A stretch of 64,000 nt of DNA from Phoronis australis (Eukaryota > Phoronida > Phoronidae): NCBI GenBank assembly GCA_002633005.1, contig NMRA01000085.1:62001-126000 (forward strand), in the 5' to 3' direction. The first letter of the stretch is position 1, and each line of letters starts with the position of its first letter. The notes below the pieces were generated by a model. That model searched no databases, had not been told where the DNA came from, and saw nothing but the letters and a program-made list of their open reading frames with translations. Shown one piece after another: positions 23,522 through 37,600 of this stretch. The translations under genes and the position numbers were made by a program.

Positions 23522-26500
23522 CTAAGCCATGATGTCAAAGTCATCTCTCTGAAACCGAATACAAGAATGTTATAGATTAAAGAATCAACAAGAGAAAAGC
23601 AAAGGGCTGATATGCATTCGCATTGGTGCTCTGCAAATGGCATGACCTTGACAGTGCTTATTAGGTTTACGTAAAGTGATCAGATTACATAACCAGATAT
23701 GTGAAGGTAATCGGGATGAATTGATAACTAGAGAAAGATGCCAAAATGCCTCAAAGTACTGAAGAATTAGTTGGGTTCAAACAAAAATTGGTGAGCACTG
23801 TTCTGTCCACGATGTAAGCAGATGTGGGGTAAAAAAAAATTACATATGATTTGGTAGTAAAAGATAAACATAAAATGTAGAATGAATATAAGGCACTGAA
23901 CCATCCTAAGATTTATCTGAAAACTGAGTCATCAGCTTTAAGGGAAATCTTTTAAATCAGCTTGGCAAATACCAAGGATGATAAAAACAAATGTCAAAAA
24001 CTAAAGCTGCCCTTTGGGGCACCACGTACAGTAATCCGCCTGCAAAATGGCAAATCTTGTATAAACTCCTAGACAAGTACATAGCAAGTTCCAATACCCA
24101 TCCATGACGTGTTCATGTGCGGGTATGAATGTTTTCTCTTCATTTTCAGGAGTCTGTAAAAAGTATTATGTTTAATAAAAAAAACATCATCCATGATGGA
24201 ACTAGCAGGAAACCATCACGTTTACAATTAATTTCCAGAGACCGATTTTCTAACTTCCAAAGAATCAAAATGACCTAACGGTTTGTATACCAATGAGAAG
24301 CCAATTTCTTATTGTTTGACAGCTATTTTAGCACGACACTGTGCTTAAGTGAACAGTGAAAACCAGGGGCAGATCCAGGATTCTGAGTTCGGGGGTGGCA
24401 CAGTATTAGCCAAGGCTCCCTTGGCCCCCCCCCCCTTATATCCGCCACAGAAAACAGAAGCCTGGATACCACAATTTTTGAGCAGATATTACATCTCGAA
24501 AAATACTTCACTTTGTGTATGGTTTCCATGAATGTTGTCCATTGAAATTGACACAAGCAACGTTTTGTTTTGTATGCTCATGATTGTGTACCACCAAATC
24601 GTGAAAACGAAGAAGCAATTACAACGCACCAGTTCATTGTATTCCAGAACTTTCTTCCTAATGGCCGACGTGTCTGTCCACGTTACAAAATCTTCAAGGT
24701 TTCGAACGACTAAAAACGCAGGGTCTGTAATGACTTCTGGTCCTACTCTTACATCTGTCATATATGTCAAGGATTTCTGCAAACCATCCAGATAATATAT
24801 TTCCTGAAGCATGATCAGTATAACACCATAAACCCAGTCAATATGTTGTATTATAATTACATCTAGTGTGCTGGACTACTTCCAAAATTAAATTCCTAGC
24901 ACCTCGGAGGCATCACGTTTCCTTCAAAGGGAAGCTGGTAATGAAGATTGCCGAGAAGTTTCCTGGATGGAAACTACACTGTATTATATCAATATCTCAT
25001 GAACTACTAACGCATGGCCAATAACCAATATATTAGCAAGAAATGTGAACTTTAGAACACATATTTACATGATATTCTGTCAATATTTCTTTTCATTGCA
25101 ATACAACACACAGGAGAAAACAAACAAAAACAAGACGCTTCTACAACATCAAAGGTAGCTTTCATATTTTGGTCATTGGCGGGCAATGTCCAAATGATCC
25201 AAACAGGCAAAGTTAGGTAATGAACAGCAGGTGGGCATAAAAACATGAAAATCACTTTGATCTGGCTCACCTGTGTAGAACTCATTGCCACGGAACATGT
25301 GACACAGGGAATTTCAATCTCTCTTTAAAAACAAATTCGCATAATTAATCTCGGCATTATAGAGCCGTTATTCACTGTCAGCAAACCTTATGTTTTACAA
25401 AGTTATTTCACATTTTCCTTTTTAAACTTTCAAATTTGTGCTCAAAATTGATTACGCTGTTTTAAGTTCTTTTATGATTGAAAATCTGTTCTATGTGTAT
25501 TTTGTAAATCATAATAATAATAATAAATAAATAAATAACTTTATTTATAGAGCATAAAAAACATGTTAAGTGTAAAACTTATCTACCACATGGTCCTCGA
25601 AATTACAATACAAAGATATGCAGACTTGCCAGAGAGCTGAAGCCATCTACACAACTTGCAAATACAAAATTGGGTTTAATGAATTGCCAAAGGTAAATCA
25701 CAACATACCATTTTCACACCTGCAGGCCTTCCAATCGTACAGGTAACTTTTATTCATAGTCTACATTCTATTCATGTTTCAACTGGATAAACGAAAATGA
25801 CAGCATTTTCTCGCATTTTCCAAGTCAGGTGCTCCCATGGGACAAAAATCATGCAACAAATTGATCTATTCTTTGTCCATTTACAATGACAATAACACCT
25901 CTGATGTGAGATTATATTTCCACCTGTCGGAAGCTTGTCTTTCTGGTCAACTCGTCTACTTGCCAAAGATCATGTCAATTTTTTCATGACCGTCAGCAAC
26001 AGCTCTCTGATAATGACTGGGGTCCAGGGTGTAATATTTGTACTCAAAATCAATATTATTTTTTTTAAATTTTCTATTCTAATTTGTGCAAACTCAAGAA
26101 AAGTGACTACTAGTCTGCGCCCGAGTACGTTATGCTTTATGCATAGGAGTTTACAGTCTCACTGTGAACTTGATGACCACTATATTCCTGCAATAAAGAC
26201 AGAAAATCTCGAGATTTCGAGTAAAAACTTGAAATTTCTAGTACTCACTCTAACTTTTGGCCTCAATGCTGAGATCATCCAATGCAAACTATAATTAGAC
26301 AGTTATCCACGCAAGCCATTATGCACTCGAGCAAAGGACAATTATATGCTTATCTTGAGTTCCATGAAAAGTATAGAAAATTCCAACAATGCCGAGTTCG
26401 ATTTTGAGTAAGACGATTAGATCGCGGGACTAGATCTAAAGAACTAATTGTGTTCAACAAAAGGATACGTCCCTGTTCTATGAGCGTAACAGCTGTCTTC

Positions 26501-28614
26501 AAGTTCTCAGCCATATGATTCCTCACCATAACCACAGGAAGTCTCCGCCTAAAAAAACGAGATCAGGAGTTCCATCATGAAGATAAACGAATTATCAACT
26601 GCGCAAAATGCTCTCAACAAGATGATTGAATCTGGGTATGTGATTGGTCAATGCAAACACTAGCCACACCTAATAACTTCAAAATGCCGTGGACTGCTCC
26701 ATACATTTTGTCATATCCCCCATAAAGAGCAACGTTAACGTCAGTTTGTTTACTTTACCGATTTCTCTTCCGCAGCAGTTGGTCACACAGTGGTTTCTGA
26801 ACGCTTGTTTCATTTTACTGATTATGACAGTGTTCAAAAGCAGAGTCTGACTAAAATATAGTCAATCAAGTTAAAAAGATTGTTTTCAGGCCATGATCTT
26901 TATTCTATTAACTGTCCTGCTTAACAGAATTTTCTTAAAACAGAGGTCGTGGGATCAAAAATGTCGTCGTGTTGATGAAGCCATGAAAATTTTTAAAGTA
27001 ATATCGCATGATTTCACCAGCAAGCAATACAGCTTCAAGCTGTATCTCATATTCTGAAAGATCAGACAATCAGACATACTAATACAGCAACCAATCTCTT
27101 AGGGACTAGGCAGTGCCGTACACTCAGTAAAGCCATAAATTTAGAGACACACAATCTGGTACAGTACAAAACGTACTGAAATTCTTATACTTTAATGTCG
27201 TTTCAAGCTAGCCAACAGATTTGACCATTGGAACACGATCATATCAAAAGTACTGAACAGAATGAGACTGTGTGGTCATGTGGTACCACACATCATTTTA
27301 TCATTTGTGCAATGCACAGAAACAGTAAGTGTTCGCAAATCACAAAAGTGGCAGAGTGCGGGAACGGGCGCAAGGCGCATACGCTCACTGTCATTCATCA
27401 TTCACACACGTATTAAGGAGAGCATGGGCCCCACCCGCTTATGTGCAGCGCTGAGGAGCCATTGGAAAAAAACGACGTGACAAAGAGACAGCAACTTTAT
27501 GCCACTGCGCTTTTTTGTTCGAACGGTGCTGACTGACCACAGACCTTCGTTGCATTTTGTGTTTCGTTTCCACTGCCAAATTCTGCATCAGTTTTGGTGA
27601 CCTCAGATTTACTTTGGTGACCTCATATTTCCTTTGGCGACCTCAGATTTTAGCCAGGTCGCCAAACGTGACTAGGCATTCAGTTAAGCATAGAGCGATG
27701 TAACCATGAATCTATAAACCACGATTGTTATGGTGGCACGTTCTCAGAAACTCAAATATTCAAATGATAATATATATAATCTGGTAATTATCCGAACACA
27801 GAAATTTTTAAAAATAATTGCTGTAGGGAGATAGCAAAGTATCATGCAGAAAATGTGGAATATTTTTGCTTCAGTTTCGGGATATTCAAATAATAACACC
27901 TTTGTAAAAACATGGAATTTGTCATCTACATTTCCGTGAACTTTCAAGACAGATTTGGCCTGATTATATTTTTCATAGCCTATAAAAAATCAGGAACAAA
28001 GAACATACTGAGTTGAAAATATTCTTTGAATTGCACTGGTCATCATCACTTTTTTTATTAAGTCCGAGAGCAACCAAAATTTCACCAGTCATTCACTGAC
28101 CCAAAAACCCCGTTATTGCAATGGTTTTAGTAATCACATAAATTTACACAACCAAAGTAAAATAAAAACGGGTCTCTAATCCAATGTTTCCAAACAGCAT
28201 AAGTTACTACAGAAGTATCCTGTTGTAGGCAAGTGTTAACATTAATAAGTTACGCCACTTTTGGTAACTGGCATAAACTTTGGGAGAGAACGCCGCTGAA
28301 ACCGGAATCCCGTTACAATAACATCTTGGCAGTGATAAAACAGGGAGCCCATACTGTGCTGCCACCTACCTGCAAAATGACGTTGCACAAACTTGATCAG
28401 CCAGTGCTAGACTCTTCTTTGTAGGAATGAGCCCCATAGCATGTCTGAAAGTAGAAAACATAGTATACACAAAATAAACAGCTTATCCTGCACACTGCCA
28501 TTGCTACTGCCTTCAAATTTGCTACTACCTACTACAACTTATACGGGAAAATTAGAAATTAACATTTCAATTGTTATACGCACCCATGCATACACATATA
28601 TACAGATGTGTGTT

Positions 28615-28645
<31 letters not shown>

Positions 28646-31600
28646 GTGCGTGCGTGCGTGCATATATCTATATAAAGATAAAATAAAATGTTCACCTTCA
28701 TGAAGTTATTTCATGTTTATTCAAATAACTTTCTAACCCATTAAAGTGGCATTAAGCTAGTGCTTTCCTTCAAAATACAAGTTTTTTATTTAGGCCACTA
28801 ATTGTCATAAATTTGACGCGATCAGAACTTTAATGAGCTTGGTCTGCAGATTTAGCAAGCTGCCAGTTCCTTCCAAGAACAGAAATGAAACCTATTTTGA
28901 TTAAGAAACAATTTGAGAACACTTTCAAAACCCTAAATCAATACTTGTTTTTTGATAGAAAGCATTAGTTTAATGCAATTTTGATACAATTTCTGTATCT
29001 GCAAAAAAATCTAAATTCATGTAAAAACATTACACATTAATTTTCTTGGTTTTGTCACCTAACTGACATTTTTTTGTGGAAAGTGGCAAAAGTCACTTAA
29101 ATAAATCCCTTGTTCTAGTTTATCAGGTTATTAAGTAAACGTGATCTTGCGGAAAGGATAAAATGTATTAAATAATTTTTAGAAAATGCATTTTGTAGAA
29201 TGCTAATTATTAATTTAGCATAAAATAAAGGTACATTGATAGCAGAACAGAAGTATCAATAACATGGACAAATTTTATTTCAATGCTTTTCCATGAAAAT
29301 CATAACGCCCTTTTTTGTTAGCCTCTCATGCAAAAGTGAAGAATTTAAAAACAGTTCCTAATGGTGTTTTTAGAGAATAGTGCACAAAGCATAACATCCG
29401 AAAGTTTCATTTAAATACGGTGAGCCAATTATAAGATATAACATTGCGAATTTAGCTAAATTTGAATATTTTTTATGGTCATGTGGCCGATTGCATGAAA
29501 CAGTCCCAAATAGGGACTCAACTAAGTTTGCTAAATCTACTGCATATTCGTGGATTTATGAAAACACCGACTGCTCATTCTTATGCTGTTTTAGTTTCAT
29601 TACTAAGTCGATTTATGGCTTTGATACAAATTGAAAGTGAACTCGACATTGAATTCTCAACATTATCGAAAATGCATAGTGATCTTTTCATGCACCACTC
29701 CCAACTTAAGGACTAAGTCCCTGTTTATTTTCATTAAATTCAGGGCTCACTGTTTAGTTATATTATTAGAAAATGTCTTTAGTCGAAGAGGAGATCATAA
29801 TACAGATGAAATGATAAAAAAAGATTAAATCCGTGAGTAAACAAAGACGCAAATAGGCAAAATATTTAGGGAACTTAGTTGAGACCCTATTTGGGACTGT
29901 ATTCCACAGCTGGGCACTGACAAATTGCCAGACATCTTACACATAAGCATTTACTAAGTACTCTCCAATACAGGTCAAGTCAATATTGTAAAAATGTTTG
30001 ACAATTCAGTACAGTCTTACCTAGGTGCTTAAATCTACTTTTTGTGACATCCATACCACGATGGGATGCCCAAGACATTTTACGACAAGACTACGACATC
30101 TACACCTCAAGGTATGTTGTGGAAGTCACTTCATACACAATCAAACAGCTTTCCCACGCCTATGTCACAAAAACTTTGATTTCACCAATTTTTAAAGAAT
30201 GCTGCACATGGCATACCTAATGCTGAGAACACTGTGATGTTCAAGTTGTTAACCAACAGCCTGCGGACTTCTACTCAGGAAACATTTATTTGTTAGTGGC
30301 TTGATGAGTCAAGTTCTTTTTTCCATGACCAAAAAATTATGTCTACTACCAATAGGCCACGTGTAGAGGAAATCAAGATTCCTGGGAAAAATTTGGGTAA
30401 AACAGATGGTCTGGACATCCAAGCAAAACAAGTGTCCGGTGATGGGTTCACCTGCCACTCACTTTAAAAATGGTCCACAGGTGGCACTACGCCACACTTC
30501 CTTGCTGAAATGGTCGCGAAAACCATGTTGAAAATTTGGTAATGAAAGAAAATTTATCTCCAAGATAAATTGGTGACCTCTGCAATCACTGGGTACAGTA
30601 AAAATTTTCCAATTTAGAACAGTGAAAATTTAATTATTTTGCTCAAGGTCTGAGCTTGTCCCAAATATTGGCTGTCCCAAATTCAAGAATCACCAGTAAT
30701 ACGGAAAAGTTACCCCAATCTGTATAGTTGAAAATACTCCTATCAAGGTTTGAGAAATATGATAAACACGGAAATCATCTTTGTCCCAAATTCCAGAGTC
30801 AAGAAAATTCAATTTTCTGAGAGTTTCCGAGTCCCAAATTCTAGAGACTGTCCCAAATTGGAGAACTTTTACCGTACACAGTAAACGTTTACAAAAAGAT
30901 GACACTTCCCAGAACCCTCGTGTCAGCACATCAGGTGTTGCCTTTCCAACAAATAACTGGACTCTGTGAACTGAGTGGGATAATTCAAAGTTGGTTTCTG
31001 AAATATGCGCACAATGCCTTTACACGAAGTGTACCCCCTACCCCGTCAAATTTCTACTTTACTGTACTTTACTGGTAACATGAGCCACTCTTGAAAACCT
31101 AAAATGTATATCATGCTTCCCACGACAAACAGAACTGTTGCTCAAGGCAGCTTTGTGTACGGAGCTAAAGAATGGGCCAATTTATCTTGACATAGGTTTT
31201 GAGGGAGGAAAATGCTTGCGCTCAACCATTACCAAGAGGGCTTCTTACCAGCAGGTGGGCACACAGCTGTGTGCAGGCAAAATTCCTCAAGTGAAATTTC
31301 ATTATGTAAAATTTCTCAAGGAAAATAAATTTCCACCCAAAGTAGATCAGTCAAACAGCTGCTGTTGGTCATGCTCCTCTCAATAGAAACACATCTACCA
31401 ACTTTCATGATTCATGGTGACTATGGAGGTGGATATCAAAAACACAAACTTAATAAAGAAACAGTGACTAGGGGGCACAGAATAGATCAAACCTGTCTAA
31501 AACTGGGCAGCTACATACCATCATTTCCTTCACAGAAAATTGTTGGCCAAATTTCATGAAGCTCAATCAGGGAACTTTGTGTAGATAATGAGGCATAACC

Positions 31601-34600
31601 TAAATTGTCTTGAGGAATGTCATAATTGACTGAAATCAACACCAGCCATCCCTGTTCTTATAAGGAACATACCAACTAAATTTCATGAAGATACATCAAG
31701 GAGCTTGGTAGGTATTGATACAGAGACAAACATATTACCACTGTCCACTGTTTTGTATCCTAAATTGGTCGTACTTTACCATATGTTAAAAAAGTGCTAT
31801 CAAGTCCACACCAAGGTACATCTCCACTTCACAGGCCTGTTTCATTAAACATTTTCTGTTTTAACTTACCCGGTAGATTGAAATCAGGCCAACTTAAGAC
31901 CAAAATGTCTTAGCCCCATTTCATGAAATTTCTTAAGACCAAAAATAAGACCCGGAAATCGGTTTAAGCTAACACAAATTTTTTGGGCCTAATTAAGTCT
32001 TAAGTAAGTTTACTAGTACATGAAAGGATCCCTTGGGGATGCTCAACAACAGCCATTTCATTAAGGTTAATTTAAAAGAAATTAATCACTGGGGAGGCTC
32101 ACTAAATTCCTAAAACTCAAAGATTTCTGTCAATCACTACTGCATCTTAATTTTGGCACACTGCTGTTAACCCTATAATGGCACAGGTTTTAATGACATC
32201 AAAGGACCAGCCTGACCAGGGACCTCAGCTGCTGGTGTGGATATCAGCCTAAATTGATGATTCAATTGAGAGCCCAGCTGATAATCATTAATACTCCCTA
32301 GACAAAGTTTCCATTGGACCTAGACTCATGTAAGAGTGCACTGAAACAAAAACATGCCAAAGCTGTACCCAGTCCTGGTTTCATGCAAATACCCATATTC
32401 CGATATAGCACCAACCATAAAAACTCGTATCATACAAAAGTTTTACGTATGTTATGGGTGAAAGGGTGACTTGTATGGATGTTTCCTACAAAATAAAGAG
32501 GTGGGGGTTATCGTGCCGATTCTCTAAAAGGTCGAGTGACCCAATTTTCAGCAGCAAAAACAGATGAGCTCATCTCGAGTTACTAAGCATATCTAAACAC
32601 AGAAGCAAAGTACGAAAAATCTTGGCAAGAGTTCTAAAACTTAACCACGACCGAAGGATGTGCATGCACTGTTAAATTTGAATTATCACAATAAAATTGT
32701 GCTGTTGTCGGCAAACGCGTTCAAATTTGAACACTACGTATAACTCGTCCCGCATTTTCACCTTTATTTCACAAACGTACGGTGTCACATTTATTGCATC
32801 ATAAGACTCAGAAAAACAATTAGTCAACATTGATGTCAAAAGCGTGTCAACAAATAAGCAGAAAAGTCCATCTAATGAAAAGCATCTTATATCGTGATTG
32901 ACGATGACGATGTTACATTGAGGTCAAATTGTAGTCCTCTTATGACCCGACATAAAGTATTGGTAAGATTACAGTTTAACCATAGATATATAGCAAAAGG
33001 CAATGACAGTTGTAGGTGTTAGCCCCACGTGATTGCTTAGACACAATAAAATTAAAAGCGAAAAAGGACAAAAAACTAACACGGCCCGTAGGTCCTCCAA
33101 ATTGACGCATAGTCTTGAAGCTATGAGGGTCAATTCAGCCATACCCACGTTTTTCTAAAATGATCCCTGAAAAGGCCATTGGTAATTCGACCACTTCAAA
33201 TTTACCATAGCAGCACTCAATATTTAGGGATGAGTGGTCAACAAGGGGAATTGCTGACTCCAAAATATGAGTTTATAACTTCATAAGCTGCCCAAATCCT
33301 AATAATTAATTACACCAGCACTCGACAACTGTCATTAACACATCGACCAGTAATATGCGAAAAAGTAACAATACAGAAGACAGTATAGTCCATAACAAAT
33401 ATATGGGAAGATGGTAACCAGGATGACCCATGTTCCCAGTGAGCCTAGCAGCTAACGTAAATGAGCAAGTCTCTCATTAACACCAGCTCTAATTTTCTAA
33501 CCACAAATACATCTGCCAATTTTCATGATTCTTTGAGCGGTTTAGCCTATAGCTTTCAAGGGTATGTCAAAAAGGCTTCAGGCAATACAGCAAAAACAAA
33601 CGCAAGCAACATGTGAATGCACACACATACGTGGGTGCATAAAAACATTATTCAATGTTGTTCTGTTTAAATACTTGACGGAATAAAACTCAACTTGTCT
33701 GCCATTCTGTGTCCAAAACTGTAGAATTTTTACTACTTTTCTGAATCTTGTTTCAAACTTACAACTTCTCCAGCAGCTGGGTTGACGCCTCTATTCTGAA
33801 GGGGTCTTTGACATCAAGGTCTTTTATTTTTCGAGCTATTTCTCTGATGTGTCTGGACAACTTGTTATATCTAAAATGTACAGAAGGTAAACATAGTAGA
33901 TGGTGTTAATAGTTACCAAAAAATTCAGAAGGTATGTCAAACCAGACATCTGACAAACAGGCATGACTTTCATAATGTATCTTTCTTGCCAAAAATTACA
34001 TTTGCACTTCCAGTTCAGTCAAGCTTTTATCAGACGCTAGTAACATGTTGTTGTCCGGAATTGTATAGAATTAGTGATCAATAACTTTCTACACAAACAT
34101 GACTTCAGGCAAAGAACAAAATAACTGCAAATGTTGGAATTGCTTTATTGCCATGGAAACAGTTTGAAAAATCATCATCCTATACTAAAACTATTAACAG
34201 GAGTAGGCAGAATTCAAGGACATTGCAAAAATATTTTAAAATTTAAAAATTTTAAAAGGAGAGTGACTGACACCTTTTAAAAGTTCTAAAAGATCAGATT
34301 TAACCCTTATCCTGCTAAGCCTCTATTCAGACAACTTTCCCTGTGTGCTGAGCTAAGTAGGTCACCACTGCTGCTATGCACTGGGCTGTTATGAAGGTCA
34401 CTCAGATTAATGACCTAACATTTTTAAATTGGAAATTTGAAGGGGTAATGTCAATTTCACATAAAAGTAGTCTGCACAAAAGTTGTTCAAAATTTAATGG
34501 AGTTTTTCACCATATACATATCTTTACCATCGTCTTGCTGTGAATAATTCTATTAACTTTCAAACTGGAACCCTTTGTTTTTATCTGTTTTCGCACATGA

Positions 34601-37600
34601 CACTCAAAAACCGTAATAAGCATTTTTAAAAGGGAATTCATGGGATTTGCATGTTTAACAAAGCAGATTTATTGTTTGTAACATCACATCTACAAACAAG
34701 AATGTACAGTATATAACATAGGGCCTACCTCAACNNNNNNNNNNNNNNNNNNNNGAGGTCAAATTGTAGTCCTCTTATGACCCGACATAAAGTATTGGTA
34801 AGATTACAGTTTAACCCTAGATATATAGCAAAAGGCAATGACAGTTGTAGGTGTTAGCCCCACGTGATTGCTTAGACACAATAAAATTAAAAGCGAAAAA
34901 GGACAAAAAACTAACACGGCCCGTAGGTCCTCCAAATTGACGCATAGTCTTGAAGCTATGAGGGTCAATTCAGCCATACCCACGTTTTTCTAAAATGATC
35001 CCTGAAAAGGCCATTGGTAATTCGTCCACTTCAAATTTACCATAGCAGCACTCAATATTTAGGGATGAGTGGTCAACAAGGGGAATTGCTGACTCCAAAA
35101 TATGAGTTTATAACTTCATAAGCTGTCCAAATCCTAACAATTAATTACACCAGCACTCGACAACTGTCATTAACACATCGACCAGTAATATGCGAAAAAG
35201 TAACAATACAGAAGACAGTATAGTCCATAACAAATATATGGGAAGATGGTAACCAGGATGACCCACGTTCCCAGTGAGCCTAGCAGCTAACGTAAATGAG
35301 CAAGTCTCTCATTAACACCAGCTCTAATTTTCTAACCACAAATACATCTGCCAATTTTCATGATTCTTTGAGCGGTTTAGCCAATAGCTTTCAAGGGCAT
35401 GTCAAAAAGGCTTCAGGCAATACAGCAAAAACAAACGCAAGCAACATGTGAATACACACACATACGTGGGTGCATAAAAACATTCTTCAATGTTGTTCTG
35501 TTTAAATACTTGACGGAATAAAACTCAACTTGTATGCTATTCTGTGTCCAAAACTGTAGAATTTTTACTACTTTTTTGAATCTTGTTTCAAACTTACAAC
35601 TTCTCCAGCAGCTGGGTTGACGCCTCTATTCTGAAGGGGTCTTTGACATCAAGGTCTTTTATTTTTCGAGCTATTTCTCTGATGTGTCTGGACAACTTGT
35701 TATATCTAAAATGTGCAGAAGGTAAACATAGTAGATGGTGTTAATAGTTACCAAAAATTCAGAAGGTATGTCAAACCAGACATCTGAAAAACAGGCATGA
35801 CTTTCATAATGTATCTTTCTTGCCAAAAATTACATTTGCACTTCCAGTTCAGTCAAGCTTTTATCAAACGCTAATAACATGTTGTTGTCTGGAAATGTAT
35901 AGAATTAGTGATCAATATCTTTCTACACAAACATGACTTCAGGCAAAGAACAAAATAACTGCAAATGTTGGAATTGCTTTATTTCCATGGAAACAGTTTG
36001 AAAAATCATCATCCTATATTAAAGCTATGAACAGGAGTTGGCAGAATTTAAGGACATAGCAAAAATATTTTAAAATTTAAAAATTTTAAAAGGAGAGTGA
36101 CTGAAACCTTTTAAAAGATCTAAATGATCAGATTTAAAGGGATTAAAACCCTTTGAAATGTGACTTGAGTTCATGGATAGTTTAGAGGCCCTGATTTTTT
36201 GTTTTCAAAACAGTGAAAACTGTCTTAGCAAACCTGAAGTTACTTTTTTTTACATTAGCAACTTCTGTTTTACTATTTCAAAGTCTGTGATAAATGTCAT
36301 GGAAATGACCTGGGTTGTCAATAACTTGCTCCATGAATTGTTTATTGTTTCTCAAAAAAGGAAAAAGAACAGAGCTGCCACCTTCAAAAAGAAATGAATA
36401 ACGTCTTGAACATGCCCACTAGAAAACAATCAATCGATTTGTGACCAGAACCATAGAATTTGATGGTTCGAATTCTAAATTTAAAAAAACGAGAATTAGA
36501 ATTACAGTATATCTGGGCACAGTGCGACCTCAGATTTTGTTTAAGAACGATACGGATAAAATCCCATGTTGCCATGTTTATACTACTCATGCCAGGTGAC
36601 ATGTCATTATATCCCCCATGCGAGCAATGTAAAAATGGCCAGTTGCCGATATGAACAACTGAACAAGGGACTGTTTGAAACGAACTTTGATTGCTGTTTG
36701 CGGAAGTATTTGTTTGATCTGGAAAGTCAGACATCAATGGCCTCCTAAGGTGTCCCTCTATGCACAAAAGGTGCTTATAGTTACATGATTTAATCAGTGC
36801 GAGATAAAATTCCCAGAAAAGCTTCCGGCAAATGATGGCCCTATGGGATGGCCAAGGTCTCTACTGCCAGTATTCTACCGTAGTACTAGGCCAGTTGAGA
36901 CAGTGGTGATGCTGTGCGTGAACTTGGAATCCTGATTAATTTCAAGATCGCATAATCAATGCGTGAACTTGGAACAGAATATTCATTAAGGCAATCAGGT
37001 GAAGTTTTGTGTACATTGAAAAGAATTTTTGCAGTTATTGGCCTCATGATCACCGTTTTTCTCCTTTATTGGTACTTGTGTCGCAGAATCAGCGGAATAT
37101 GTAAACGGATAATCAGTTTTTTTGGTGGTGAATAACATAGCTAATAGTTGAAAGAGGTTGGATAAAATTTACATTGTTCTATTGAACAAATTACTTGCAT
37201 TACTGCAGTACAATCAAGTGTAACCATGAACATGATTATCTGAGTGAACTTTCCAAGTTTCATGGTGTATTCCAAGAGATTGAGCAGGATTCCAAGTTCA
37301 CACAGCAATACTGTCTACTGCTAGGGGCACAAACAGGGTAAAAATGACCGGTTGCTGATCTGGACAACTGAACAAATGACTGCTCGAAAAAAGTTTCATG
37401 ATGGGACGGTCAAGTATTTGTTGTAGTTGCAAGGAAGTGAAAACATCGACGGCCTCTAAAGGTGTCTCTTTCTGTGCAAAGGGTATTTATAGCAATGTGA
37501 CTTTGATGTTTTAATCAGTGTGAGGCATAATAAGCTTTTGACGTATGAAGCGCCAATAGGAGCATCACCGTCTCTACTGCAGTACTGGGCCCAGTCAAGA

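Larger units (their letters stand above)
28445..33762. other. IMP3 intron between exons 3 and 2
   Basis: About 5.3 kb, up to exon-2 copy A. It holds the 401-bp inverted-repeat segment and clustered GTCCCAAAT motifs (29503-30859), and loosely inverted CTTAAG-rich sequence at 31840-32010. No further exon is needed or seen. Confidence 0.6.
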
